Below are positions 17,566 to 25,844 of a stretch of DNA of 64,000 nt, piece by piece; within the stretch, counting starts at the first letter, position 1, and every line of letters begins with the position of its first letter. Both the position numbers and the translations under genes were made by a program. Under the pieces are notes generated by a model. The model saw only the letters and a program-made list of their open reading frames with translations, was not told the DNA's origin and ran no database searches. This DNA comes from Bauldia sp. (GTDB lineage: Bacteria; Pseudomonadota; Alphaproteobacteria; Rhizobiales; Kaistiaceae): NCBI GenBank assembly GCA_026126065.1, contig JAHCJY010000003.1, positions 434,001 through 498,000 on the forward strand, in the 5' to 3' direction.

Positions 17566-18597
17566 CTAGGGGAGCGCGCCGGTGACGCCGGCGCCGAGAC
17601 GCCGGAAGAGGGACGGCGCGGCCGTCACGGGCTGCGGGCCTGGATAGACGCCGGCTGGATCGACGGACGGGAACGCGGCGTGGTCGGGCAGGCCGAAGTA
17701 GGTCGGCCCCAGCGCTGCCATCGGTACGCCGAGCTGCGTCCGCAGCAGCGTGTCGGCATCCGGCCGCGCGGCGATGCGGAGCGGCGTCGGCACCGGCGCG
17801 CCCAGGCCGGGCTCGAGATAGGACGGCATGGGCGGCAGCGCCGCCGCGGCAAGCTCGAACGGGTTCGTCACCACGCCCTGCCGGCGCAAATCCCATTGCG
17901 GCTGCGCACGGAGGAGTTCGGGCGGAATCACCGGGTCCGGTCCCCAGCCATAGTATGGGCCGAGGACGAAGGTCGGCTCGGGCGGCGGCAATAGGGGCGG
18001 CAGGTCATACGGGACGGGCGCGTCGACATAGGGCACGACCGGCTCGGCGTAGTTGTCCGGCACCACGAACATCGGTTCGGGCTCGGGATCGGGGAAATCC
18101 ATCGAGAAGGGCGAATTGATCCCCGGGCCGCCGAGGCCGAGAATCCCGATAGCCTCGCGCACGACGGTGGTGATGACCGATTGCGGCAGGCCGTCGAGTT
18201 CGCGGAGGATGTCGTCGATCATCAGGCCATGGGCCTGGTTGGCGGCAAGGTTGAGGACACCCGCGAGCGCCCGCTCGACGACATCGCCTTCGGTGCTCAT
18301 GAAGCCGTCGAAGAAGTACTTGCCCGACGAGAGGCCACGCGTTGCGAAGCCGGCGATGATGTTCGCGATATAGGCCTCGACCGCCCGATCCTCTTCGAAC
18401 CGGTGCATCTGGTCGATGGCCGCCTGCCTCGCCGCCTCGAAGGCCGCAGGCGCATTCTCGCCCCGGATCAGGGCGCCGAACCATGCCTCCGCCCCCTTGA
18501 GGGTGTGAACGAGACCGAGCGAGGCGCGATCGACTGTGTACTCCCATGGTCCGTATTCAAGCGTCGGATTCCAGGGCGGACCGTAGAGTCTGTCCAT
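17566..18597 (-). CDS. Phage-cluster protein with Pro-rich tail
   Basis: This 343-residue protein starts MDRLYGPPWNPTLEYGPWEY. The first about 170 residues are helical (EAARQAAIDQMHRFEEDRAV, IANIIAGFATRGLSSGKYFF). The rest is proline-rich and low in complexity (PYDLPPLLPPPEPTFVLGPY), like the long linker regions in the other large proteins of this cluster. It lies directly upstream of the portal gene (32-base gap) and would be co-transcribed with it. Its start faces the start of the secreted protein at 18648 across 50 bases. No family recognised. Confidence 0.6.
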   Translation of the reverse strand: MDRLYGPPWNPTLEYGPWEYTVDRASLGLVHTLKGAEAWFGALIRGENAPAAFEAARQAAIDQMHRFEEDRAVEAYIANIIAGFATRGLSSGKYFFDGFMSTEGDVVERALAGVLNLAANQAHGLMIDDILRELDGLPQSVITTVVREAIGILGLGGPGINSPFSMDFPDPEPEPMFVVPDNYAEPVVPYVDAPVPYDLPPLLPPPEPTFVLGPYYGWGPDPVIPPELLRAQPQWDLRRQGVVTNPFELAAAALPPMPSYLEPGLGAPVPTPLRIAARPDADTLLRTQLGVPMAALGPTYFGLPDHAAFPSVDPAGVYPGPQPVTAAPSLFRRLGAGVTGALP

Positions 18598-18647
18598 GTT
18601 ATGCGTTCCTCTGGTGATTGCCCGATGGGGCCGGAGAGGGAGGGCTG

Positions 18648-19592
18648 ATGGGAAGCCGCGTCGTCTTCGCCGTCGTCGTGATGGGCTTCCTGGCCCTCGC
18701 GCCGGCACTGCCCGTCGCGGCCCAGCCGGCAGCCGTGCCGGCGCCTGCCGCCGATCCGCTGCCGGAAGCTGTGGCGCGGCTGGCGGAGGCGTTGGCGGCG
18801 GGGGCTACCGATGGCGTCGTGGCAGCACTCGATGCCATGGCGGACATCGCGGCGGCGCAGGGCGGGGTGGCGTCGATGCCTGCGATCCGGGCGCTCGCCG
18901 CGGCCTTTGCGGCGATGGACGGGCCGGCGATCGTCGCCGCGGCGCGCGCCGTCCATGCCGCGGGCGACCACCCAGCCGCGGTGGCGGTGCTCATCGGCAC
19001 CGCGCCGCTCGTCGAGATGATCCAACTCGCCATCCCCGACGCGCCTCCCTCGCCCGGCCGCGAATGGGCTCAGCTCGCCGCCAATCCCGACCCGGCGCTG
19101 CCTTTCGTCGACGTTTCCTTTGGCACCGTCCTCTGGGAGCTCGTTCCCGGCGCGGCCGGCACGGAGGTTGGCGGCACCTTCATCCTCCTCGACGCCGGGC
19201 TCGCCGGCCGCATGGCCTTCGCCGCCGCAGCCGGGCCAGACGGCGCGCCGGGCGTCGCCGTCGTCGTCACGCTGTTCGGCCGCCTCGCGGGCAGCGCGGT
19301 CGCGGCGGCGGATGGCATCACCGCGGGAGAGGCGCGGACACCGGCCCACGTCGCCTACGCGGCGAGCGCGCTCGACGACCGCACCTTTGCCGCCTTCATC
19401 CCCGCGGGCGACCTCGCTGCGCTGCCCGCCACGCCCGCCTTCGGCCTCGCCCTGACCCGCGCCGACGGCTCGTCGCTCTGGCTCCGCCTCGCCACCGGGA
19501 CGTCCGGCGCCACAGCGCTCGCCGCCGCCCTGCCGGCCTGGCAGGATCCGTCCGCGGCTCCCGCGGCCCCGGTGCCCGCAGGGCGGCCATAG
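18648..19592 (+). CDS. Secreted Ala-rich protein, paralogue family member
   Basis: This gene encodes 314 residues with a clear signal peptide (MGSRVVFAVVVMGFLALAPA, then cleavage near VAAQPAAVPA). GGAGAGGGAGGG precedes ATG 18648. The N-terminal half is an Ala-rich helical domain (AVARLAEALAAGATDGVVAA and following); the C-terminal half is strand-rich with FVDVSFGTVLWELVPGAAG and AFGLALTRADGSSLWLRLA. The ending, ATALAAALPAWQ, matches the endings of other members. It is divergent from the minus-strand gene at 17566-18597. The 290 bases after its stop (19593-19884) show no gene. Confidence 0.7.
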   Translation: MGSRVVFAVVVMGFLALAPALPVAAQPAAVPAPAADPLPEAVARLAEALAAGATDGVVAALDAMADIAAAQGGVASMPAIRALAAAFAAMDGPAIVAAARAVHAAGDHPAAVAVLIGTAPLVEMIQLAIPDAPPSPGREWAQLAANPDPALPFVDVSFGTVLWELVPGAAGTEVGGTFILLDAGLAGRMAFAAAAGPDGAPGVAVVVTLFGRLAGSAVAAADGITAGEARTPAHVAYAASALDDRTFAAFIPAGDLAALPATPAFGLALTRADGSSLWLRLATGTSGATALAAALPAWQDPSAAPAAPVPAGRP

Positions 19593-19884
19593 GGTGGCCC
19601 GCTGCCGCCCGAGGGGCCAGCGGATTCGGGAGCGGCTGCCGCCTTCGCCAGTCCCGCGATGGGCGCCGGCGGGCGCCCGGCGATCCGACCAGTCGGGAGC
19701 CCATCGACGACCCCGCGTGGCGGGCACCATCGTGGCGCCCTGCGCCGCCGGAGGCCGACCATCCGCCGCGCTGATTGCCGAGCCGTCCTCCCCTGCCGGT
19801 CCTGCCGCCATGGCGCGGCGCCGGAGCCCGGCGCTGCCGTCGCCATGCGTGGCGGCGATGGCTGCGAGCAGCGCGCCAGTTCGC

Positions 19885-21084
19885 CTAGAAGCCGCTGCCC
19901 GGGGTTAGTCCGGTGGTGCCGTAGGCCGGATAGCCGAAGCCGGCTGCCCCGCGATCGGCAAAGCTGTATCCGCCGCCGGTTGCTGCTCCCCAAGCCGGTA
20001 CAGTCGCAAAGCCGGGCACGGGTGCCGTCACCGCGACAGGCATGCCAGCCGGCTGCCAGCCGCCCGCCGCATATCCCGCCACCGTCGGCACTGCCACGGG
20101 GCCTGGCATCCAGGCCGGATCGCTGGCGAACTGCATTCCTCGGAAGGTGTGGGGCAGGACATACTGGGGCGCGGCCAGCGGCGCCTGGGGAAGGCCGTTG
20201 GCGATGTACTGCTGCAGCGTTGGGGCAGCGAACGAGAACCCCTGCTGCGTGTCCGGCCCGCCGATGCCGACGCCGAAGCCCGGCACCACAGGCATCGGCG
20301 GAGGCGCGGGCAGAGCGCGGTACGGATTTGGCAGAGGCTGGGGCATGTCCCGGTCGCGGATGAAGTTGGCGAAGGCGGCCTGGGTTCCCGCGCCGAAAAT
20401 GCCGTCGACCTCGCCCGCGAAATAGCCGCGCCGCTGCAGCTGGCGTTGGAGGTTCTCGATCACGATCGGCTGGTTGCCGTACTGTTGGTAGAAGTCGAAG
20501 GCCGGGCCGAAATAGTCGACGACGTCAGCGTAAGCATCGGGTTGGAATACCTGCGTTCCCATGCGTCCGTCGGTGTATCGGATGTTGCCGTTCGGGAAGC
20601 CGGCGGGGTTGTTGCTGAGGTTGCGGCCGGCGGCGATGTCGGCGACGCGGCCTTCGTCGAACCCGGTGTCCCAGTCGCCATAGGCCATGTCGCCGCTATG
20701 CACGTCGAAATGCATGAGGTCGGCGCCGCCTCTGTTGAAGTAGCCGCCCCAGCGGAACACGTCGTCGAGCTCGGGGTAGAGCTGCTGCTGGATGCGCCTT
20801 GCCGACTGGGCGAACTCCTCGTACTCTTCGATTCCTGCGGCGTTGTTGAAGTTCGCGAGCGGCATACCATCCCTGTCGAGGATGAGAATGTCGATCGCCT
20901 CGCCCGCCGGATGGTTCTGCGTGGAACCGCGGGCGGCGACGCCGGAGAAGGCGACGACGCGGAGCGGAAACTCCTCGGCCGCCGCATCGAGAATTTCGAC
21001 GAGCCGGGGGTCGATCGCGACCTCCCTTCCGCCCATGTTGGCGTTGAATTGGAAACCATCGCGAGCGAACTCAAGTCCGGCCAT
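19885..21084 (-). CDS. Endolysin: M15-type peptidase with peptidoglycan-binding domain
   Basis: This 399-residue protein has an M15 (D-alanyl-D-alanine carboxypeptidase-like) zinc site: SGVAARGSTQNHPAGEAID (His58 to Asp65 form the HxxGxxxD ligands) and DLMHFDV (His125). A PG_binding_1 domain covers about residues 208-245 (NLQRQLQRRGYFAGEVDGIF and GAGTQAAF). The last 150 residues are a Pro/Gly-rich tail. It would cleave peptidoglycan peptides, as a phage lysis or entry enzyme. ATG 21084 is preceded by AAAGGAAACGC, a good ribosome-binding site; the upstream ATG 21102 lacks one. It is divergent from the secreted gene at 21180. Its 5' end is duplicated at 22033-22077. Confidence 0.85.
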   Translation of the reverse strand: MAGLEFARDGFQFNANMGGREVAIDPRLVEILDAAAEEFPLRVVAFSGVAARGSTQNHPAGEAIDILILDRDGMPLANFNNAAGIEEYEEFAQSARRIQQQLYPELDDVFRWGGYFNRGGADLMHFDVHSGDMAYGDWDTGFDEGRVADIAAGRNLSNNPAGFPNGNIRYTDGRMGTQVFQPDAYADVVDYFGPAFDFYQQYGNQPIVIENLQRQLQRRGYFAGEVDGIFGAGTQAAFANFIRDRDMPQPLPNPYRALPAPPPMPVVPGFGVGIGGPDTQQGFSFAAPTLQQYIANGLPQAPLAAPQYVLPHTFRGMQFASDPAWMPGPVAVPTVAGYAAGGWQPAGMPVAVTAPVPGFATVPAWGAATGGGYSFADRGAAGFGYPAYGTTGLTPGSGF

Positions 21085-21179
21085 AGTTGCGTTTCCTTTC
21101 ATGATATGTTCGTATTACGTGCGTAGCGGTCGTTGCCGGACATCCGTTAGGGCGTCGGCGCGCTAGGTGGGGGTGAAGT

Positions 21180-21770
21180 ATGAGCGTGCGCTCGGCACAT
21201 CCGGCGATGTCGGCCAGACTCTGCGCGGGGCCGTTCGTGATGCTGGCCGCCGCAGCCATGACCGCAAGCCTTGCGGTGTCGCCGGCCTTCGCCCAGGCCT
21301 ACGTGTTCGACTACGACCTCATCATCACCGGGTTCGGCCGCGACGACACGAGCGCACACCTCAGTTTCGAGTATAAAGAGTGCTCGGACTTCTGCATCGT
21401 CGTCGAATTCGACTGTGATCGGAACGGCTTCACTGCGACGATGAACTATTTCGACTCCGTCGAGATGGCCAATTGGCTGACGTTGCAGGGCGGCGTCTGG
21501 CCGGACGTCACCGCGATCCACCTGACGCTGATCCGTGGCGGAACCGAAGACGAGATTCCGATCGAGATCATCGAGTTCGGTGATGGGCCGCAGGTCTACT
21601 CCGTCACCGGGATGGCCCGGCGCGTTCAGGCGGCCTGGTATGCGCCGTTCGCGACGGGCGACCTCGCCATAGCCACGCCGTCCCGCACCCTTCAACTGCC
21701 GGGCACGCCCGCCGACCTCGCGGAACGCGCTGCCTTCGCTGACGCCTGCAGCACTCTCGCGGCACGATAG
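21180..21770 (+). CDS. Secreted protein, N-domain paralogue 1
   Basis: This 196-residue protein has a signal peptide that ends SLAVSPAFAQA. Its core (DFCIVVEFDCDRNGFTAT, NYFDSVEMANWLTLQGG, IHLTLIRGGTEDEIPIEI) aligns with the gene at 22137 and with the first domain of the two-domain protein at 28551 (ADVATWLAEGRAMTLLIDS). Cys residues at ECSDFC and FDCD may form a disulfide. The stop codon directly abuts a remnant of the second domain (21770-21913) in another frame, so this is probably a shortened two-domain gene that kept an open reading frame. Function unknown. Confidence 0.65.
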   Translation: MSVRSAHPAMSARLCAGPFVMLAAAAMTASLAVSPAFAQAYVFDYDLIITGFGRDDTSAHLSFEYKECSDFCIVVEFDCDRNGFTATMNYFDSVEMANWLTLQGGVWPDVTAIHLTLIRGGTEDEIPIEIIEFGDGPQVYSVTGMARRVQAAWYAPFATGDLAIATPSRTLQLPGTPADLAERAAFADACSTLAAR

Positions 21771-21913
21771 CCACGCTCCGCGACCTCTTCGCCGGCGGGC
21801 TCGCCACCCTCGGCCATCGCGATCCGCTGCTCGACCCGTCGCTGGTCATCGACCCTGGCGACGCCGGGCGCGCTGCTCTCGCCGAGGCGCTGGCCGTCTG
21901 GGGCATGAACTGA
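21770..21913 (+). pseudogene. C-terminal tail remnant of the secreted family
   Basis: Starting at 21770 in a frame different from the preceding gene, 47 codons read ATLRDLFAGGLATLGHRDP, LLDPSLVIDPGDAGRAALAE and ALAVWGMN, then TGA. This matches the C-terminus of the intact protein at 28551-29618 (LRDLFAGPLIYLGHTDPLLD). A deletion has removed the middle of the second domain and put the tail out of frame. Confidence 0.7.
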
Positions 21914-21932
21914 ATGTGGCCGGGCACAAGGC

Positions 21933-21984
21933 GCCATGCTTGTTAACTGACATCCACGTCAGTCAAAGTCAAGCCGCCCTGTGG
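21933..21984 (-). repeat. Terminase-leader-like motif, copy 1
   Basis: Read on the minus strand, this has CTTGACTTTG, then GTGGATGTCAGTTAACAAG. The same arrangement recurs at 24052-24104 and at 42491-42554, the last covering the start of the terminase small-subunit gene. TTGACT resembles a -35 box and TGAC...GTCA arms could be an operator, but no good -10 is present, so its role is open. Confidence 0.6.
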
Positions 21985-22032
21985 ATTGTCTTCCGGCACC
22001 GCACGCGACCCTGAATGTGCGCTGGGTGGCGC

Positions 22033-22077
22033 GGCCATGGTTGCGCTTCCTTTCATGATGTGTTCGTATTATGTGCA
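22033..22077 (-). repeat. Duplicate of the endolysin gene start
   Basis: These 45 bases match 21079-21122 with few changes, covering the start codon (22038 here), the AAGGAA ribosome-binding site and the upstream TTCGTATTA stretch. Downstream, the minus-strand frame reads MAAPPSAHSGSRAVPEDN and ends after about 31 codons inside the motif at 21933-21984. No endolysin body follows. It faces the secreted gene at 22137 just as the true endolysin start faces the one at 21180. Confidence 0.75.
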
Positions 22078-22136
22078 CGCACCTTGCATCCAACGTCAGC
22101 GGCAAGCGTGGGCGGCCTGAGGCGGAGGGCATCAGC

Positions 22137-22745
22137 ATGCGTCGGCAAGGTCGGTGGCACCGGGTTCCAATGCCCACGAGACACCGTTCGGGCTCTTTCG
22201 GAGCGTTGGCCACAGCGGCAGTGGCAGCCAGCCTTGCTGCGTCGTCGCCGGCGTTCGCCCAGCAGAACGAGATCGACTACGGTCCCCTCGTCGCCGAGTT
22301 CGGCCGCGACCAATTCAGAAGCGACCCCACGACGGCGCAACTCTATTTCACCCAGAAGGACTGCCTGGAGTTCTGCATCATCGTTGAATTCGATTGTGAT
22401 GGAACCTTCACCCTGACGATGAACTATTTTGACTCCGTCGAGATCATCAATTGGCTGACGCTGCAGGGTGGCGGTGTGGACACGACGCCTATCCACTTGA
22501 CGCTTGCTCGCGGTGGAACCGAAGACGACCTTCAGATCGACACCATCATCTTGGCCGATGGGCCCGCGGCCTATTTCGTCACCACGATGCGCAGGTTCTT
22601 CCGACCAGCCTGGTACGCGGCGTTCGCGACGGGCGATCTCTTCATCGCCACGCCGTCCCGCACCCTCGAACTCCCGGGAACGCCTGCCGATCTCGCGGAA
22701 CGCGCTGCCTTCGCTGACGCCTGCAGCACTCTCGCGGCACGATAG
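22137..22745 (+). CDS. Secreted protein, N-domain paralogue 2
   Basis: This 202-residue protein has an N-terminal basic stretch and a hydrophobic signal segment ending SSPAFAQQ. It closely follows the protein at 21180: FCIIVEFDCDGTFTLTMNYF, SVEIINWLTLQGGG, IHLTLARGGTEDDLQI and an identical LAERAAFADACSTLAAR ending. The last 57 or so bases are identical in the two genes (about 21717-21773 and 22692-22748), a sign of recent duplication or gene conversion. After the stop there is no second-domain tail here. Function unknown. Confidence 0.65.
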   Translation: MRRQGRWHRVPMPTRHRSGSFGALATAAVAASLAASSPAFAQQNEIDYGPLVAEFGRDQFRSDPTTAQLYFTQKDCLEFCIIVEFDCDGTFTLTMNYFDSVEIINWLTLQGGGVDTTPIHLTLARGGTEDDLQIDTIILADGPAAYFVTTMRRFFRPAWYAAFATGDLFIATPSRTLELPGTPADLAERAAFADACSTLAAR

Positions 22746-22828
22746 CCAGGCTCTTCATGAACCTTTGGAGAGCGAGCCATGCCGCTTACGTGGCGCGGGC
22801 TTCCGGCACAAACGGATAGGGGCGGGAC

Positions 22829-23497
22829 ATGAGGATGCATCGGGCAGACGCGCGGCGCGGGCCGGCGATGTCGGCGAAACGCGGCGCGGGGCAGTTGAAA
22901 ACTCTGGCCGCCGCGGCGATGACAGCCGGCCTCGTGCCGCCGGACGCACTCCGCGCTTTCCGGATGCGCGTCGCGCGATGGTTCGGCGCACTCCCGCTCC
23001 TGCTGGCGGCGTCGGTCGCCAACGCGCAGCAGGTGCCCTATTTCTGGCCGACCACGGCCGAAGTGGTCACGGCGCTCGGGATGGACAATAGCGAGGTCAC
23101 CCTCTGGTTCCATCACCCGGATTGCCTGTTCGGTAATTGAGAGCCGGGCCGGTTCCACTGCGTCCCCGGCGACCCGCCATGCTTCCGGCTCCACGGCTTC
23201 ACCGCAACGGAGATGGCGGCGTGGTTCCTGCACGACAATGCGGCTTACGGGTACGAGGGCACCAAGCTCGTGGTGAGCTTCGACGGCGTCAGCCGTTCCT
23301 ACTGGATCTGGGAGACGGTGTTCAACGACGGTAGCTCTCTGCTCGATGTCCACGGCCATACGGACAGCGCGTTCATCGATCTGTTCGGAGCGGCCAACGA
23401 CATCCGGGTCATCACGCCCTGGCGGGAATTCCGTCTTCCCTCGACCCCGGAAGCGATGGCCGACCGGGCAGAATTCGCCCGGGCGTGCGCCGGCTGA
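22829..23497 (+). pseudogene. Secreted family member with in-frame TGA and double leader
   Basis: A normal signal peptide starts at 22964 (MRVARWFGALPLLLAASVAN). The frame continues through FWPTTAEVVTALGMDNSEV and DCLFGN, meets TGA at 23138-23140, and continues in the same frame with FHCVPGDPPCFRLHGFTATE and MAAWFLHDNAAYGYEGTK to a natural stop at 23497. Both sides align with the paralogue at 22137 (EFDCDG...SVEIINWL), so a nonsense mutation is the simplest reading. Upstream, 22829-22963 encodes a second, older leader in the same frame (PAMSAKRGAGQLKTLAAAAM), similar to the leader of the gene at 21180. Two family members appear to have been fused. Confidence 0.65.
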
Positions 23498-23561
23498 AGG
23501 CGAAGGCCGCGCCGCGGATGCCGGAAGCAGCGAGCGGGCCCGTTCGTGACGTCTGGTTGCC

Positions 23562-24029
23562 ATGAAGCGCCGCCGCAGCCCGCCGGTGGTCGGCGCGTCG
23601 GATAAGGGGGTCAAGCAAGAGCATGCGTCGGGCACACCGGCGGCGCTGGCGATGCCGGAGAGACACGGCGCGGGGCGATGCACGCCGCTAGCCGCCGCAG
23701 CCTTGACGGGCGGCCTTGCTGCATCGTCGGCTTTGGCCAGTCCGACCGTGATCGACTACGACCCATTCTTGCCGGGTTCGGCCTTACCGGGTTCGGCCGC
23801 GACGGGTCCGGCAGCGGCGCTGCGCTCCGTCGCAATTCCGGCCGGAGCCGCCGGGTAGGAACGGAATGTCCGGCACGCTGCGCCTTGCCGCCCTCCGGGA
23901 GCTCTTCGCCGGCCCGCTCGTCAGTTTCGGCCGGCGCAACCCGCTTCTGGATCCGTCGCTGGTCATCGACCCGGCGACGCCTGCCGAGCCGCTCTCGACG
24001 CGGCGCGGGCCGCTTGGGGCAGGGATTGA
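23562..24029 (+). pseudogene. Secreted family remnant: leader plus C-terminal tail
   Basis: The first part (from 23562) carries a leader like that of the gene at 22137 (CTPLAAAALTGGLAASSALA, then TVIDYDPFL). It loses resemblance after about 70 codons. From about 23866 a tail reads LRLAALRELFAGPLVSFG, RRNPLLDPSLVIDP; a one-base shift then restores GDACRAALDAARAAWGRD before TGA at 24027-24029. The middle of the gene has been deleted. Confidence 0.6.
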
Positions 24030-24051
24030 GCGCTGCCGCCGGGCACGGAGC

Positions 24052-24104
24052 GCCATCGTTGTTAACTGACATCCACTGGACGCCAAAGTCAAGCGCGGCT
24101 GTGG
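24052..24104 (-). repeat. Terminase-leader-like motif, copy 2
   Basis: On the minus strand this reads GCTTGACTTTGGCG, then GTGGATGTCAGTTAACAACG, followed by an open frame MSVNNDGAPCP. It matches copy 1 (21933-21984), where the frame reads MSVNKHGALCP, and copy 3 (42491-42554), where terminase small subunit begins MSLHKNDALCP. As in copy 1, it lies next to a decayed secreted-family tail. Confidence 0.6.
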
Positions 24105-24178
24105 AGCACGCCTCCGGACCGAACGGGACGCTGCGTTCGCGGCGGCGGCATCTGCAGGCTGCCCCTTGGACCAAGGTT

Positions 24179-25696
24179 TCAGGACTCGAGTTCAGGGCCA
24201 GTTGGCGGGTAGTAGAAGCCGTCCGCTGGTCTGGTGTAGGGGGTGATGCCCTGCCAGCCATAGGTGTCGCCGTGGTATGCGCGGTTGCGAGCGGCGAGAT
24301 GCTGGTTCACCGCTTCCTCGCCGAGCGCGCCAGCGATGTCGAATGGATTGGCCCCGAAGTCGATGCGCGCGACACCCGGGAATGCTCCGGCCGCCGCCGT
24401 GGGAAGCGCGCCGAACAGGGCGCCCTGCGTCGCTGCGGACAGCGTGCCGTCGGTCAGGTACCCGTCGGCGAAGCCGAGAAGGCCGTTTGCGGCAAGATTG
24501 CTGAAATGGTTGAGGGCCCGCGCGCCGAACCCGGTGCCCGCGAACACTGGGCCAGTCACCGGGATGAATGCCTAGAAGAGCGCGGCCAAATGGGAGCCGC
24601 CGCTTGCCGCGTTCGCATGGGCGGCGGCCATGCGCTGCCGCAGCAACGCGCCCGCCTGATACATCTCCTCTGTGGTGGCGTCGCCGCCAGCATCCAGCGC
24701 CAGCGCCCCCGCCTGATGGACGAGATCGAACGGCGCCAAGTTGTCGGCGAAGTAGCGGGCGAATGTCTCACCCGCCGTTGCGTCGGTTGGGAAGACCGTT
24801 CGCGTGTACGCGCCGCCCGTCGCCCGGCCGATGCCCGATACCAGCTGGCCGCCGATCATATTCGCCGCGTAGCCGTCTGGCGAATCGGGTGCCAGCTGGC
24901 GGGCGATTGCCGTCAGCGCGGGAAGGTAGAAGTCGTGCACATCACGCACCGTGAGGGCGCCGTTCTCGATGCCGTCGGCAAGGCCGAGAAGCGTGGACGA
25001 CATGGAGTTGGTGATGCCCGGAGCTGCCAGCAGCGAATAGATCGGCGACAGCACGCCGTTGAGGTCGATCGGCAGGTCTGCGTAGGGCGCGAAGTCGTCG
25101 CGGTTCCCGATCAGGTAGGGGATGCCGGCCCCCCGCCTGTCCCGCCCGCCAGGGTAGAGCGGCTGCCAGTTCGAAGGGGCGTAATAGGCGCCGCCGCCCG
25201 CGGCGTCGATGGCGTTGCGGACGAGATTGGCAGCATCGGTGAAGCCGTATGCTCCGCTCCTCTCCATTTCGTCGGCGATCCGGTCGAGCTGGGCCGCATC
25301 GCCGGCATACCTGCGGAGCAGTCCGGCGTAGCCCGCGTAGGTCTGACTGAGCGCGTCACCGCCGAGCAGGTTGGCCGGAATCGCGTCCCGCGCGGTGCGA
25401 AGGGTCGCGATCGCGGGGGCGATGTCGACGACACCCGTCGCCCCTGGATTCCAGCCGTCGGCATACGGATCGAAATCGGGCAGGGCCACATAGGGCATCG
25501 ACCCGCCGGCGGACGGGTAGGCCGCGGGATCGGTGAGCGCAAAGCCGTTGTCGGCGCCGTGACCGCCCACGATGGGCGTAGTGCCCGGCACCGGCCCCCA
25601 AGGCGTGGGGCCGAAGGAGAGGGCGGGATCGGGTATCGTGGCGAATCCGGTTGCGGGATTGGCTGGTCGGAGTCCAAGCGTCGGAAATCCTTTCAT
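24179..25696 (-). pseudogene. Large virion-like protein with internal amber codon
   Basis: The frame starts MKGFPTLGLRPANPATGF at 25696 and runs to TAG at 24574-24572 (...GSHLAALF, stop). The same frame continues at once (AFIPVTGPVFAGTGFGARAL) for 130 more codons to 24179. Both halves align with the intact 516-residue protein at 1832-3382: GWNPGATGVVDI and AAQLDRIADEM in the first half, TAAAGAFPGVARIDFG against GAIGGFASGRDLG in the second. It is therefore one gene of about 505 codons with one amber codon. Readthrough or a suppressor tRNA would restore it; decay is the plainer explanation. It is divergent from the secreted gene at 25845. Confidence 0.7.
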
Positions 25697-25844
25697 TCCG
25701 CTGGTTGTTGTCGTCAGCGGCCGGTCGGCCGCCAGTTTCGCTCGGTCGCCTGTTGCGACGAGAACGATCCATGAACTAGGATGCCGGGCGCTCGCAGCTG
25801 CAGGGCGCCGCGACAGGCTGCGCCGGGCAACGGGGAGGTGGGGC

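Noticed and set aside
23678..25774. A 698-codon open frame on the + strand.
   Set aside because: It covers a decayed secreted gene and runs antisense to the large virion-like gene; composition is that of an antisense frame.
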